From Atopostipes sp963558565 (GTDB lineage Bacteria > Bacillota > Bacilli > Lactobacillales > Carnobacteriaceae_A): a stretch of DNA of 57,388 nucleotides. The stretch is taken from positions 1 to 57,388 of the forward strand of contig CAUWGX010000012.1 in the NCBI GenBank assembly GCA_963558565.1, written 5' to 3'. Shown here one piece after another: positions 34,104 through 43,461 of the stretch. A program made the translations under genes and the position numbers. The notes under the pieces are model-generated. The model had not been told where the DNA came from, ran no database searches, and saw only the letters and a list, made by a program, of their open reading frames with translations. Each line of letters starts with the position of its first letter. The stretch's first letter is position 1.

Positions 34104-34808
34104 TTAATTATTTGGAATAGCTTCTATAAATCGTTTAGCTATGTCTAATGGTCGAGTAATTGCTCCTCCGACAACAGCTGTATGAATTCCAGTTTCAAAA
34201 GCGCTCTTCAATTGTTTTGGATAATGTAATTTCCCTTCAGCAACGATAAAACTATAAGTTTGCTCTACTAAATCTTTCATTAATTGGAAATTAGGTTCTA
34301 TTTGTTTTTTTGTTTTTTCAGTATAACCATTCATGGTAGTTCCAATTAAATCAAAACCAATTTCCGAAGTATTTTTTCCTTCTTCTAAAGTCGAAATATC
34401 TGCCATAAATAATTGACTGGGATACTTATCTTTTACTTCTTGAAAAAAATCATTAATTGTCTTTCCGTCGCCTCGTTTACCATAAGTAGCATCTAACGCA
34501 ATTATATCAGTATCAACTTTTACAAGATCATCAACTTCTTTCATCGTAGGGGTGATATACGATTCATATCCAAGATATTCACGTTTAATAATTCCTATAA
34601 TGGGAATATCAAACGATTTTTTAATTTGTGCAATATCTGTAACTCTTTGAGCACGAATTCCTACCGCTCCCGCTTCTATAGCAGCTTTAGCCATCAATAC
34701 CATTACACCGTCTTCAGATCTATATAATGGTTCTCCTGGTAAGGCTTGGCAAGAAACAATTAATTGATTTTGTAATGAATGAATAAGTTCATCGGTTTTT
34801 CTCTTCAT
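34104..34808 (-). CDS. nanE: N-acetylmannosamine-6-phosphate 2-epimerase, copy 2
   Basis: This is a second 234-residue NanE. It keeps VSCQALPGEPLY, AGAVGIRA, PIIGIIKREY, IIALDAT, MADISTLEEG, AEGKLHYP and VVGGAITRP. By eye roughly half its residues match copy 1 at 26.2 kb. It belongs to the sialidase operon and leads directly into nanA. Confidence 0.93.
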   Translation of the reverse strand: MKRKTDELIHSLQNQLIVSCQALPGEPLYRSEDGVMVLMAKAAIEAGAVGIRAQRVTDIAQIKKSFDIPIIGIIKREYLGYESYITPTMKEVDDLVKVDTDIIALDATYGKRGDGKTINDFFQEVKDKYPSQLFMADISTLEEGKNTSEIGFDLIGTTMNGYTEKTKKQIEPNFQLMKDLVEQTYSFIVAEGKLHYPKQLKSAFETGIHTAVVGGAITRPLDIAKRFIEAIPNN

Positions 34809-34866
34809 TAAATAATCTTCTTCTTATAAATCTATATAAGCTCTTTTTTAATCGCATTAGTTTTTT

Positions 34867-35514
34867 CTAAACATTTTGAATTTTATTATTCTTCTCTGAA
34901 ACTTTATTGACAGTACTAAAGGCATGATCAGCTAATTTCATAATTCCATAAGATAACAAACCAATACTTAAAAACGGCATTAAAACAGGTAATTTCTTAG
35001 AACTCCAGTAGAATAGTAGACTAAATATTACCATACCAAGTGAATGAAATGGTGTAGATATAGCTATAATAAAAGCATGTTTAATTACTTGGAAATTATT
35101 AATATCAAAATGCACATAAGTAGGTGGTATATATAAAATAACAAATAAGAAAATAAACCATAAAGCTAAAGAACTAATAGAAAACAAGAAAGCATAAGTA
35201 CCTTCGATATTTAAAGAATAATTATAGTGCAACCTCAATAAGAGTCCGACAATTATGATTCCATACCCAAGTAAATTAGCCTTTATAAAATTACTTTTAA
35301 ACTGAATCCAAAATTCCCTATTAATTTCAAAAGAATTTCCTGAACGGATAATTCTTCGTAATAAAGCAAACATTGCTATAGTAGCTGGAAAGACTCCTCC
35401 AACGACCAAACCTACTAATGTGAATGCAATCCATAAAACTTGAATATGCACAATATCTGCTAATACTGTCATTAATTTCATTGTTTTACTATCCTTATGG
35501 AAAAATCTTTGCAT
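34867..35514 (-). CDS. DUF624 (YesL-like) membrane protein
   Basis: This 215-residue protein has four to five hydrophobic helices and the YesL/DUF624 pattern: a short N-terminal helix, VLWIAFTLVGLVVGGVFPATIAMFALLRR, and a basic region (RRIIRSGNSFEINREFW). DUF624 proteins regularly accompany LplABC/YesOPQ-type importers and YesN/YesM regulators; their role is unknown. I start at the ATG at 35514 with GAGAGGG upstream; an upstream ORF start at 35559 overlaps the sialidase gene. Confidence 0.8.
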   Translation of the reverse strand: MQRFFHKDSKTMKLMTVLADIVHIQVLWIAFTLVGLVVGGVFPATIAMFALLRRIIRSGNSFEINREFWIQFKSNFIKANLLGYGIIIVGLLLRLHYNYSLNIEGTYAFLFSISSLALWFIFLFVILYIPPTYVHFDINNFQVIKHAFIIAISTPFHSLGMVIFSLLFYWSSKKLPVLMPFLSIGLLSYGIMKLADHAFSTVNKVSEKNNKIQNV

Positions 35515-35542
35515 ATTAACCCTCTCTTCCTTTGTTCTGCTG

Positions 35543-36889
35543 TTATGTTCTGATGTCATCTAGAGTAAATTTAGTAAAAACCGATTTAATGCTTCCTTCA
35601 TCATCTTTTTCTGTCTCATATAAAACGCCTATCTTCCCATTATTCAAGACTGTTAAGCAAGAATAAACAAATGATCCTGCTTCAATAATCTTTGAATGTG
35701 GCCACGTTTTTCCTCCGTCTTCGCTTAAAAGGAGAACACCATTTCTTCTTTCAGTTTTAGAATACGGCCCACAAAAAATTAAAATATCTTGCTCATCATC
35801 TTCAGGCGTATAGTTTAAGATACTTGTTTGGCAAACTGGGTTTAGCAACTCTTCTACGAACTCAAATTTTTCCCAATTTTCTCCTCCATCATAACTGCTA
35901 GCACGTGCTAAATGACCATTTCCAAAATGATTGCGCATATATAAATCTAACTTTCCATCTGATAATTCAACGATTTGCGATTCAGTTAACTCATATTTTC
36001 TAGCTCCTAGTCCAAGAGTTTCAGAGCTATTAGACTCATAAGCTATTAAGCGATTATCATTTGGAGAACTTCCTCTATTCCAGGTTTGACCATGATCATC
36101 ACTATAAATCACAGCACACGACATAAAACGAACAGAATTAGAATAATAAGCTGGATAAACTAATCGGCCTTTATAAGGCCCTTTTTTAAGTTGAATACCA
36201 ACACCAGGACCAGTGCCTAAGAACCGCATCCACTCTTCTTTGACTTGAGGATTCAAGTCAATAGGTTTAGACCATGTTTCCCCATCATCTTCACTTTTAA
36301 CCATCTGTAAAAAACAGGTAGGAGCTTCAAACAGCAATTCTCTATTTAACTCATCAAACTTTTCATAAATATGTCCCAATTTCTTTTTTTCTTTCAGTAT
36401 ATATCCTTTTGAATTAACGGTATAGTCAGTAATTTTGCCGTTTACATTTACAACAGTCCCATCATTTTTTAAAATATATGTGTTATTTTGCCAATCAAAC
36501 AATAATCGTTCACCATTCTTGTTAAAACCAATGCCTTCTTCGCTATTCCATAAACCAATGCCACCTGGTGTATGAGAATACAACAACCAAATGGTTCCTG
36601 TTTCTTCATCCTGCAACAAAGAAGAATCTATAGCTGCTGGGCTAGATAAGTCTTCTCCAGGAAATTCGACGACTGTTTGTAAATCGCTCCAAGTATTGCC
36701 ATTATCAAAGCTTCTTCTCATTGTAATATTTATTTTATTTGGATTGTCGCGTTGATCAACAATTCTTGCATCATTAACTGCTATAACTGTACCCTCTGTG
36801 GTTGTTAAAATAGCTGGTATACGATAGGCTTTTGATCCATTCATGTTAGGGGTAAAAAGATCTTGTTTGTGTGTTTCCAAAATTTCCAC
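35543..36889 (-). CDS. Exo-alpha-sialidase (GH33) without a signal peptide
   Basis: This 448-residue six-bladed propeller sialidase releases terminal sialic acid. The RIP motif is YRIPAI (Arg23). Five Asp boxes occur at about 60-67, 199-206, 263-270, 332-339 and 389-396 (S-x-D-x-G-x-T/N-W type). Candidate Arg-triad partners are Arg242 and Arg319, and the nucleophile pair is Tyr409 with Glu425 (SYxCL...IGVLYE). An insertion of about 60 residues lies between the first and second boxes, as in NanB-like enzymes. There is no signal peptide, membrane anchor or LPxTG, so it is predicted cytoplasmic. A GTG start at 36889 with AGGAG upstream is used. It sits just after an importer, which fits intracellular hydrolysis. 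Confidence 0.9.
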   Translation of the reverse strand: MEILETHKQDLFTPNMNGSKAYRIPAILTTTEGTVIAVNDARIVDQRDNPNKINITMRRSFDNGNTWSDLQTVVEFPGEDLSSPAAIDSSLLQDEETGTIWLLYSHTPGGIGLWNSEEGIGFNKNGERLLFDWQNNTYILKNDGTVVNVNGKITDYTVNSKGYILKEKKKLGHIYEKFDELNRELLFEAPTCFLQMVKSEDDGETWSKPIDLNPQVKEEWMRFLGTGPGVGIQLKKGPYKGRLVYPAYYSNSVRFMSCAVIYSDDHGQTWNRGSSPNDNRLIAYESNSSETLGLGARKYELTESQIVELSDGKLDLYMRNHFGNGHLARASSYDGGENWEKFEFVEELLNPVCQTSILNYTPEDDEQDILIFCGPYSKTERRNGVLLLSEDGGKTWPHSKIIEAGSFVYSCLTVLNNGKIGVLYETEKDDEGSIKSVFTKFTLDDIRT

Positions 36890-36915
36890 GATTACCTTAT
36901 CTCCTTTGATTATAT

Positions 36916-36945
36916 AAAAGGAGACAATTCTTATTGTCTCCTTTT
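36916..36945 (-). terminator. Partial terminator between importer and sialidase genes
   Basis: AAAAGGAGACAAT pairs perfectly with ATTGTCTCCTTTT (4-nt loop). It lies between the binding-protein stop and the sialidase start on the same strand, so it is likely a leaky attenuator that raises importer over enzyme expression. Confidence 0.75.
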
Positions 36946-36952
36946 TTCCAAT

Positions 36953-38665
36953 TTAATTACTTAAGATATCTTCAACTAGAGGTGCTTTTTCTAGTTCGCT
37001 TAATAATTCTTGACCGCCGTTGTTCAACCATGTACTAACATAATCATCCCATTCGTTTTCAATGTCTATGACACCAGTAATCCCATTCATTCTAAATTCT
37101 TCTTCTATTGTTTCTAATTGAGCACCATATCTGCTCTCTACATCACCTTCATTTGTTTCATTAAATAAATCATACCGATATGGTTCAATAGCATTCTCTT
37201 CAATTACTTCGTCTACTGCAAAATAATTTTCCATTAATTCATTTGTTTTTACTGTGTTCAGCCACAATACACGGTTACCTGGGTATGTCCTAAAGTTATA
37301 TGCCCAGAACCCTGTATCGCCTTCCTCACGTGTATATTCATCTCGAACAACTAAAGTAGATTGCCCTTCTTCTCCAGCCCAATCAGAATGTTCTCCCGGT
37401 TCACCATAAACAGTCCACACTCCCTCATCATCGTGATTCATAAAATCAAACATTTGAAGATATCTTGCTAACTCTTCGTCTGTTGTATCCGAGGAAACCA
37501 ATAGTTGATCTTCATCACTTAATAAAGTCACCGGTGTATAAGCAGGTTGTCCTTTAAATCCTTCCGGGCCAACTTCAGATCCTGTTACTAATAATTTAGC
37601 ATCTTCGTCCGCATCTAAAATATTATGAGGCGCACGTCCATGTGTCCAAGGTTCTTGTGCAAGATAAGCACGTTGGGCGATAAAATATCCAGCTGATCCA
37701 GTTTGGAATTTTTCCCATGCCGTTTTCTCACTTAACGTAGTCCATTCTGGATCAATCAATCCTTCTTCATACCAGTCTGCTAATTGAAGAAGAGCACTTT
37801 TATATCTTTCAGAAATCATTGGGTGAATTAATTCCCCATCTTCTTCAAAGTTGTATTCCGGTGTAATTCCATACGCGCCTAATAAAGTTAATGCCCAATT
37901 TAAGTTATCATTGAATGGTAACAATCCATATGTATCGTTTGAACCGTTATTATCTGGATCATCGTGTGTAAAGGCGTCTAATATATTTCCTAATTCATCC
38001 ATTGTATAAGAATGTTCGGTGGTATAAATTCTTTCATACCCTTCCCCATCGCCAATAGGTTCTATATCGTCTGGAATATCTAAACCTAAGTTTTCCATCC
38101 AATCTAAGCGAAGTGTTGGGGCCCATAAAATTCCTTCTGTATGATTTTGAATACCAACTAAACCTAAATATTGATCCTCATCTTCAGGATGTGTAAACAT
38201 CTCCCAGCCTAATCCATCGTCTGTTTCATCTAACATAGCAGAATATAAAGGTGCATATTTTTCAATCATATCTCTTGGAATAGTCCGTGTCAGTCCATTC
38301 TGATAATATTCATCTGGGGTCATATCGTTTCCTGTAAAGGAAAAAGCATTAGGTAGGTCTCCAGAAGCAATCATAATGGACTGTTCGTTAGCATCCCAGG
38401 TGTCAATATAGGTATTTTCGATAGTAACATTAAATTCTTCTTCTAATCGATTTTGCACGTAATTATCATCTTCGATATTCCCTTGAGTTACTGATCCAGA
38501 TAAGTGTAAATTTACGTTTTCAGAAAAATCTCCTGGTTCCGGTAAACTTTCCATATCTACGTCAGTATTTTCTGCTACTCCACTACTACCACTACATGCA
38601 GCCAAAATTAAAGATAAACTTGATAAAACTACTGACGCTTTAATTGTTTTTTTATTTTTAAACAT
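36953..38665 (-). CDS. LplA-like extracellular substrate-binding lipoprotein
   Basis: This 570-residue lipoprotein has the lipobox LAACS (Cys about 24) after a hydrophobic stretch. The size and the motifs (an acidic early segment, YGLLPFNDNLNW, NRVLWLNTVKTNE) fit the large LplA/YtcQ binding proteins that take up complex oligosaccharides. It is unlike the smaller SatA-type sialic acid binding proteins. It lies after the two permease genes and before the sialidase. Sialylated oligosaccharide as ligand is inferred from context. Confidence 0.88.
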   Translation of the reverse strand: MFKNKKTIKASVVLSSLSLILAACSGSSGVAENTDVDMESLPEPGDFSENVNLHLSGSVTQGNIEDDNYVQNRLEEEFNVTIENTYIDTWDANEQSIMIASGDLPNAFSFTGNDMTPDEYYQNGLTRTIPRDMIEKYAPLYSAMLDETDDGLGWEMFTHPEDEDQYLGLVGIQNHTEGILWAPTLRLDWMENLGLDIPDDIEPIGDGEGYERIYTTEHSYTMDELGNILDAFTHDDPDNNGSNDTYGLLPFNDNLNWALTLLGAYGITPEYNFEEDGELIHPMISERYKSALLQLADWYEEGLIDPEWTTLSEKTAWEKFQTGSAGYFIAQRAYLAQEPWTHGRAPHNILDADEDAKLLVTGSEVGPEGFKGQPAYTPVTLLSDEDQLLVSSDTTDEELARYLQMFDFMNHDDEGVWTVYGEPGEHSDWAGEEGQSTLVVRDEYTREEGDTGFWAYNFRTYPGNRVLWLNTVKTNELMENYFAVDEVIEENAIEPYRYDLFNETNEGDVESRYGAQLETIEEEFRMNGITGVIDIENEWDDYVSTWLNNGGQELLSELEKAPLVEDILSN

Positions 38666-38701
38666 GTTTTCTCTCCTTAAAGTTTATATTAGTTTTTGTA
38701 A

Positions 38702-39592
38702 TTAACCTTTTACTGCTCCAAGCTGTAATCCTTGAATAAAATATTTTTGAGCAAATGGATAAACTAGAATAATTGGTCCAATAGATACCATAACAGTCGC
38801 AGCTCGGACATTTGTCAGTAATAATTCAGCTGCTTGAGCACCTACACCTGACACTTGGCTTTGCATTCTAGATGGGTCTACGTCAATTAACATTTGTCGA
38901 ACCATCGTCTGTAAAACATCTAGTGAACTATCTTGTATATATACCTGTGCATGAAACCATTCATTCCAATGATAAATCGCTGCCCATAAAGCAATAGTAA
39001 CTACAATTGGTTTAGATAGTGGAAGAATAATTTTCCACAAAATTTGGAAGGGTGTTGCCCCATCCATCGTTGCAGATTCTTCAATCTCTGGACTAATACT
39101 TTTAAAGAAATTTATCATAATAATAATATAAGTAACGTTTAATGCTCGTGGTAAAATTAAAGAACTTCTCGTATTTAATAATCCCAATCCTCTAACAAGT
39201 AAATAATCGGGGATCATGCCTCCTTGCATAAACATCGCAAAGATAAACAAACCTATAAACAAACCTCGTAATGGTAAATCATCCCTCGACAAAGGGTATG
39301 CAGCTAAAACAGTAACACTTACTATTGTTAGAGTTCCAAGAACAGTTCTGATAATAGTATTTAAATAGGCTAAACCAACATTTCCATAACCAAAAATAAA
39401 CTCATATGCCTCTATAGACCACTTCTCTGGCCAAAGACTTACTCCCAACCCAGTTGTTGTAGATGAATGGCTGAATGATAAAACAATTTGATTCCAAAAT
39501 GGGTAGAGAATAATGATACATAATAAAGACAGAAGGATAAGTGTGAAATAATCAAAAAAAGTATACCCTTTAAAAAATTTTCGCTTCTTCAT
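38702..39592 (-). CDS. ABC permease LplC/YtcP type
   Basis: This 296-residue permease has six predicted helices and the EAA motif (EIEESATMDGATPFQILWKI, about 180-200). The C-terminus PFAQKYFIQGLQLGAVKG is typical of LplC-type permeases. It follows the LplB gene after 16 nt. Confidence 0.9.
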   Translation of the reverse strand: MKKRKFFKGYTFFDYFTLILLSLLCIIILYPFWNQIVLSFSHSSTTTGLGVSLWPEKWSIEAYEFIFGYGNVGLAYLNTIIRTVLGTLTIVSVTVLAAYPLSRDDLPLRGLFIGLFIFAMFMQGGMIPDYLLVRGLGLLNTRSSLILPRALNVTYIIIMINFFKSISPEIEESATMDGATPFQILWKIILPLSKPIVVTIALWAAIYHWNEWFHAQVYIQDSSLDVLQTMVRQMLIDVDPSRMQSQVSGVGAQAAELLLTNVRAATVMVSIGPIILVYPFAQKYFIQGLQLGAVKG

Positions 39593-39608
39593 AAAAAGAC
39601 CTCCTTTT

Positions 39609-40583
39609 CTATAAAACTTTTTGCCCAGTTCTTTTTTCTACAAACCAATTAGAACTCACTATTAATACAAGCCCTATTATATTTTTAAACAGTCCAACTG
39701 CAGTTGCATAATCAAAATTAAAATCAATTAAACCAACCCGATAAACATAAGTATCAATAATATCAGCCACATCGTATACAGAAGGGTTATAAAGATTTAA
39801 TATTTGATCGAACCCTGCATTTAACACTGTACCTAACCTTAAAATAAACATAACTATAATGATTGGCATAATTGTTGGTATCGTTACATACCACATTTTT
39901 TGAATCCTTGTGGCACCATCTAAATCAGCTGCTTCATATAGCGCTGGGTTAACTCCAGTAATTGCAGCGAGATAAATAATAGCTCCATATCCAATTTCTT
40001 TCCAAATATCAGACCCTATTAATATTGGTACAAACCACTTCGTATCTGATAAAAAGTGAATAGGATTTCCTCCAAACATTGAGATAATACCGTTCACGAT
40101 ACCTCGTTGTGGAGAAAACACTTCAATAACCATCGAAGCAACAATCACCCATGACATGAAATATGGTAAATAAGAAATGATTTGTGATATTTTCTTAAAA
40201 CGTAAATTTTTAACTTCATTCAATAAAAGAGCCAAAATAATAGATGATGGAAAAGAGAATACTAACTTCAAAATGCTAATAAATATGGTGTTTTTTAAGG
40301 CTCGAGTAAAAGTAAAGTCACTAAACATCCTGTCAAAATGTGCAAAATTATTCCATGGACTCCCCCATATTCCTAATCCAGGTGAATAATCCTTAAATGC
40401 TACTAATAACCCATACATAGGTCCGTAACTAAATACCGCTAAGAAAATAAGTGGGATTAATAACATTAATAAGAATGGCCAATTTTTTTTAATTCTTTGT
40501 TTAAAATTTTTAGCCACTTCTTTTTTCTGCGCCTGATTGTCTTCTTTATCAATAGCGGTATCCGTTTGCACTATCTCTCTCAT
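39609..40583 (-). CDS. ABC permease LplB/YteP type
   Basis: This 324-residue permease has a long cytoplasmic, charged N-terminus (about 1-35) and six predicted helices. The EAA motif LYEAADLDGATRIQKMWY is near 225. It is the first gene of the importer-sialidase operon, with a cre-like site and a TATAAT box upstream. Confidence 0.9.
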   Translation of the reverse strand: MREIVQTDTAIDKEDNQAQKKEVAKNFKQRIKKNWPFLLMLLIPLIFLAVFSYGPMYGLLVAFKDYSPGLGIWGSPWNNFAHFDRMFSDFTFTRALKNTIFISILKLVFSFPSSIILALLLNEVKNLRFKKISQIISYLPYFMSWVIVASMVIEVFSPQRGIVNGIISMFGGNPIHFLSDTKWFVPILIGSDIWKEIGYGAIIYLAAITGVNPALYEAADLDGATRIQKMWYVTIPTIMPIIIVMFILRLGTVLNAGFDQILNLYNPSVYDVADIIDTYVYRVGLIDFNFDYATAVGLFKNIIGLVLIVSSNWFVEKRTGQKVL

Positions 40584-40630
40584 AAAACCTCATCCTTCCC
40601 TTATATCCATTGATACTTTTAACCCTTTTG

Positions 40631-40688
40631 TAAAGTAATTACTTAACTGATTCTATTATAGTTGTAAACGCTTTCCTTTAGTTGTAAT
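40631..40688 (-). promoter_or_regulatory. Promoter region of the sialidase operon with cre-like site and palindrome
   Basis: A TATAAT (40660-40655) on the minus strand has no good -35 box, as expected for an activated promoter. A cre-like TGTAAACGCTTTCC (40663-40676), one mismatch from consensus, overlaps the core promoter. The palindrome AAGTAATTACTT (40633-40644) also occurs, with a 3-nt insertion, upstream of the response-regulator gene. Confidence 0.6.
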
Positions 40689-40731
40689 ATTTTAAAGTGT
40701 TTTTGTAATATTTTAATATCACTAAAAAAAC

Positions 40732-40764
40732 AAAAAGACTCAAAAACACTTTTTGAGTCTTTTT
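40732..40764 (-). terminator. Terminator of the two-component operon
   Basis: AAAAAGACTCAAAA pairs with TTTTGAGTCTTTTT, just beyond the kinase stop. It makes the regulator operon a separate transcript from the importer operon. Confidence 0.9.
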
Positions 40765-40780
40765 ATCCAGCTATAATAGT

Positions 40781-43459
40781 TTAATTATTCTTTTTAATAG
40801 GTATTTCAATAAATACTCGTGTACCTTTATTCAATTTGCTATCAATTTGAAATTTATAACTTCCCTCGTAGTAAAGGTTCAATCGATCATTTATATTAAA
40901 TATACCTGATTTATTAAATGTAGAATCATTTAATATACATTGTATTTCTCTGAGTTTCTCTTCTTCAATTCCTAATGCATCATCCGCAATTATGAAACGG
41001 ATTTTATTTTCAAATTTAGTTATTTTTATGCGAAGAGTTATTAATTTATCCGTATGTCTTACACCATGATGAATCGTATTTTCTACTATTGGTTGTATCA
41101 TTAATTTGATTACCTCAGTATCCAGTATTCTCGGATCTACATTCCATTCAACTTTAAAATTATTAAAACGTTCATGCATAATATTGAGATAATTTTCAGT
41201 AAATTTTATTTCTTGCCTTAAAAGAACGTGTACTGTTTCTCTGTTTGTTACAAATTGGAAAAATTGCGCTAATGAACTAATCATATTTACTGCTCTATCT
41301 GTCATCCCCATTTCCACTAAAAACAATAAATTTTCTAGGGAATTATATAAAAAGTGCGGATTTACTTGGTTCTGTAAAGCAAATAATTGAATTTCTTTTT
41401 TTGCATATTCTTCTTTAAGTGCATAATTTTGTAACTCCACTTTTTCTTCCATTAAATCATTTAATGATTTAATGCTTTCTCTAAACTTTTTTCGCAATTC
41501 ATAAATTTCATCGAACCCCTCAATAAAAGTAAAATAATCAGATTCTAATGATTTATAATCACCTTTCTTGGAATAAGTTAAGATATTGTTAAATGGTTTA
41601 AGGACTCTATTTGTTAAAAAGTATGACATAATGAATAGTATTACTACTATAACAATATATATATATGAATTTTGCAAAAATATTCCAGTAATATCTGCTT
41701 TTATATCATTTAAATTTAAATAGGAATGATACACCCAACCATTAATATTTAAAATCGATTGAAATTCGTGATATTTTTTTCCTTCTTTCTTTAAAGTTCC
41801 CATTTCTTCAAAAACATTTTGACTGATGTCCCAGTAAATTGTGTCATTAATAGAAATGCTTTCAGTTTCGACCATTTCAACTAATGGTAGTTCATTAAAA
41901 AAATGTTCTTCTATTCCAACTACAATTGTTCCATTCCCTTTAAATAATTCTGGTTTATTTAAACTAGGCAACCCGATAAATAGCACATCTTGTTTTAATT
42001 TATTTTTGTCTAATGCAAAAATATATCGAGAATCTAACTTATTACCCTTAAAATTAGATTCGTTTATTTTTTTATTATTATATTCTGAGGTCGAAAACCA
42101 TAAACTATTATTTTGATCATATACTGAAACACTCTCAACAGTTAATCTTGGAGCATATCCTGAAAAGAGCAACGAAGGATTATCTTCTATATACAAATTT
42201 TTCATCAATTCAGGATTAATCGCGAAATTAGCAAGAACTAGTCGCACGCGATCAATTTCTGTATTAATTAAAGTTGTTTTACTCTCGTGTTCAGCTTCCC
42301 TGAGTTCTAAGATCTCATTTAATATCTCATTGGATGCATAGATATAATAAAATCCTGATATAGAAATTATTGGAATAAGAATTGTAAGAAAAAAATAAGA
42401 AAATAATCTTTGTCTAAAACTAAATCTATTATTTTTTTGTTTCTGATCGTAGTTAAAATTTTCTCTATTTTTTTCTTGTTTTTTAATCCACTCAATTAAA
42501 TTATAAATGGGTTGTAAAGCTGTTTGAACTACATAACTAGATAACATATAGGAAATGGTATATATAACGACAATAATTATGAAAATCAAAAACAAAAAAG
42601 AAGTTAAGTTAACTTTATCATATGTATTCAAATTATAATACACTGTTAAACCATAGGGATATATTTCATCAGAAATATATTCAGAATTGTTGAGCTCAAT
42701 TATGTCACTATTTTTCATTTTTGATTCATTAAAGTTTCCTCCACTAAATACAACTTGATCATTATGCATAATTTGATAATTATCGGATGCGAGTAAACTT
42801 TCTAATAAGAAATCTTTATTTATGGTAAATATCGAAATACCTCTGTGATTTTTTTCGGAATCGTAAAGATTAATAGCAAAAAACAATTTATTATTCAGAT
42901 ATTCTTCTTCATTTTCCAATTCCACCATAGATTGACCATTTTCCAGCTGTATATTCTCCAAAAACAACGATTGTGTGAAAAGATGATTAGAAGATATAGT
43001 TTCTTCTATAATGGCTCCATTGAGTTCGTAACTAGTTATCTTTCCTAAAGAACTATATTGTTTGTTTGAGGAAATGATTAAAACATCTTCAATCATTTTA
43101 TTTTCTGTACTCAAGAAAAACAAATAATCTTTTAACTGCTCTGAAGCACGATATTTATTTATAGGTGTAGATGTATCATTTTCTAATATATTTAAATTTG
43201 AAATGATCACTTCATTATTTTGGGTTGCTTGCACTATATAATTAATATTATCTAAATTTCGTTTTATAGAATTAGCGGATTGATCTAATGTGCGTTCTCC
43301 TGTTTCTCTATATTCCTTCATCATAAATGTATCAATTTGAATATCTATATATACTAATAGTAATATAGTACCAATTATACTTATAATTAATGATAAAAAT
43401 GTTAAATAATGACGTAAACTCTTTACTTTTAATTCACGAAATATCCTTTTTCTCTTCAT
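40781..43459 (-). CDS. LytS/YesM-family sensor histidine kinase with duplicated sensor module
   Basis: At 892 residues this kinase is about 300 longer than YesM. Hydrophobic helices are at about 18-40, 286-308, 350-372 and 597-616, giving two successive extracytoplasmic regions (41-285 and 373-596). A HAMP-like segment (617-670) and a coiled coil follow. The His_kinase domain has His702 in NQVNPHFLYNSLENL. The ATPase has an N-box IVENTIHHG (791-799) and DDALGIEE. It probably senses sugars or the loaded binding protein and phosphorylates the response regulator encoded 2 nt upstream. The double sensor is unusual. Confidence 0.9.
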   Translation of the reverse strand: MKRKRIFRELKVKSLRHYLTFLSLIISIIGTILLLVYIDIQIDTFMMKEYRETGERTLDQSANSIKRNLDNINYIVQATQNNEVIISNLNILENDTSTPINKYRASEQLKDYLFFLSTENKMIEDVLIISSNKQYSSLGKITSYELNGAIIEETISSNHLFTQSLFLENIQLENGQSMVELENEEEYLNNKLFFAINLYDSEKNHRGISIFTINKDFLLESLLASDNYQIMHNDQVVFSGGNFNESKMKNSDIIELNNSEYISDEIYPYGLTVYYNLNTYDKVNLTSFLFLIFIIIVVIYTISYMLSSYVVQTALQPIYNLIEWIKKQEKNRENFNYDQKQKNNRFSFRQRLFSYFFLTILIPIISISGFYYIYASNEILNEILELREAEHESKTTLINTEIDRVRLVLANFAINPELMKNLYIEDNPSLLFSGYAPRLTVESVSVYDQNNSLWFSTSEYNNKKINESNFKGNKLDSRYIFALDKNKLKQDVLFIGLPSLNKPELFKGNGTIVVGIEEHFFNELPLVEMVETESISINDTIYWDISQNVFEEMGTLKKEGKKYHEFQSILNINGWVYHSYLNLNDIKADITGIFLQNSYIYIVIVVILFIMSYFLTNRVLKPFNNILTYSKKGDYKSLESDYFTFIEGFDEIYELRKKFRESIKSLNDLMEEKVELQNYALKEEYAKKEIQLFALQNQVNPHFLYNSLENLLFLVEMGMTDRAVNMISSLAQFFQFVTNRETVHVLLRQEIKFTENYLNIMHERFNNFKVEWNVDPRILDTEVIKLMIQPIVENTIHHGVRHTDKLITLRIKITKFENKIRFIIADDALGIEEEKLREIQCILNDSTFNKSGIFNINDRLNLYYEGSYKFQIDSKLNKGTRVFIEIPIKKNN

Positions 43460-43461
43460 AA

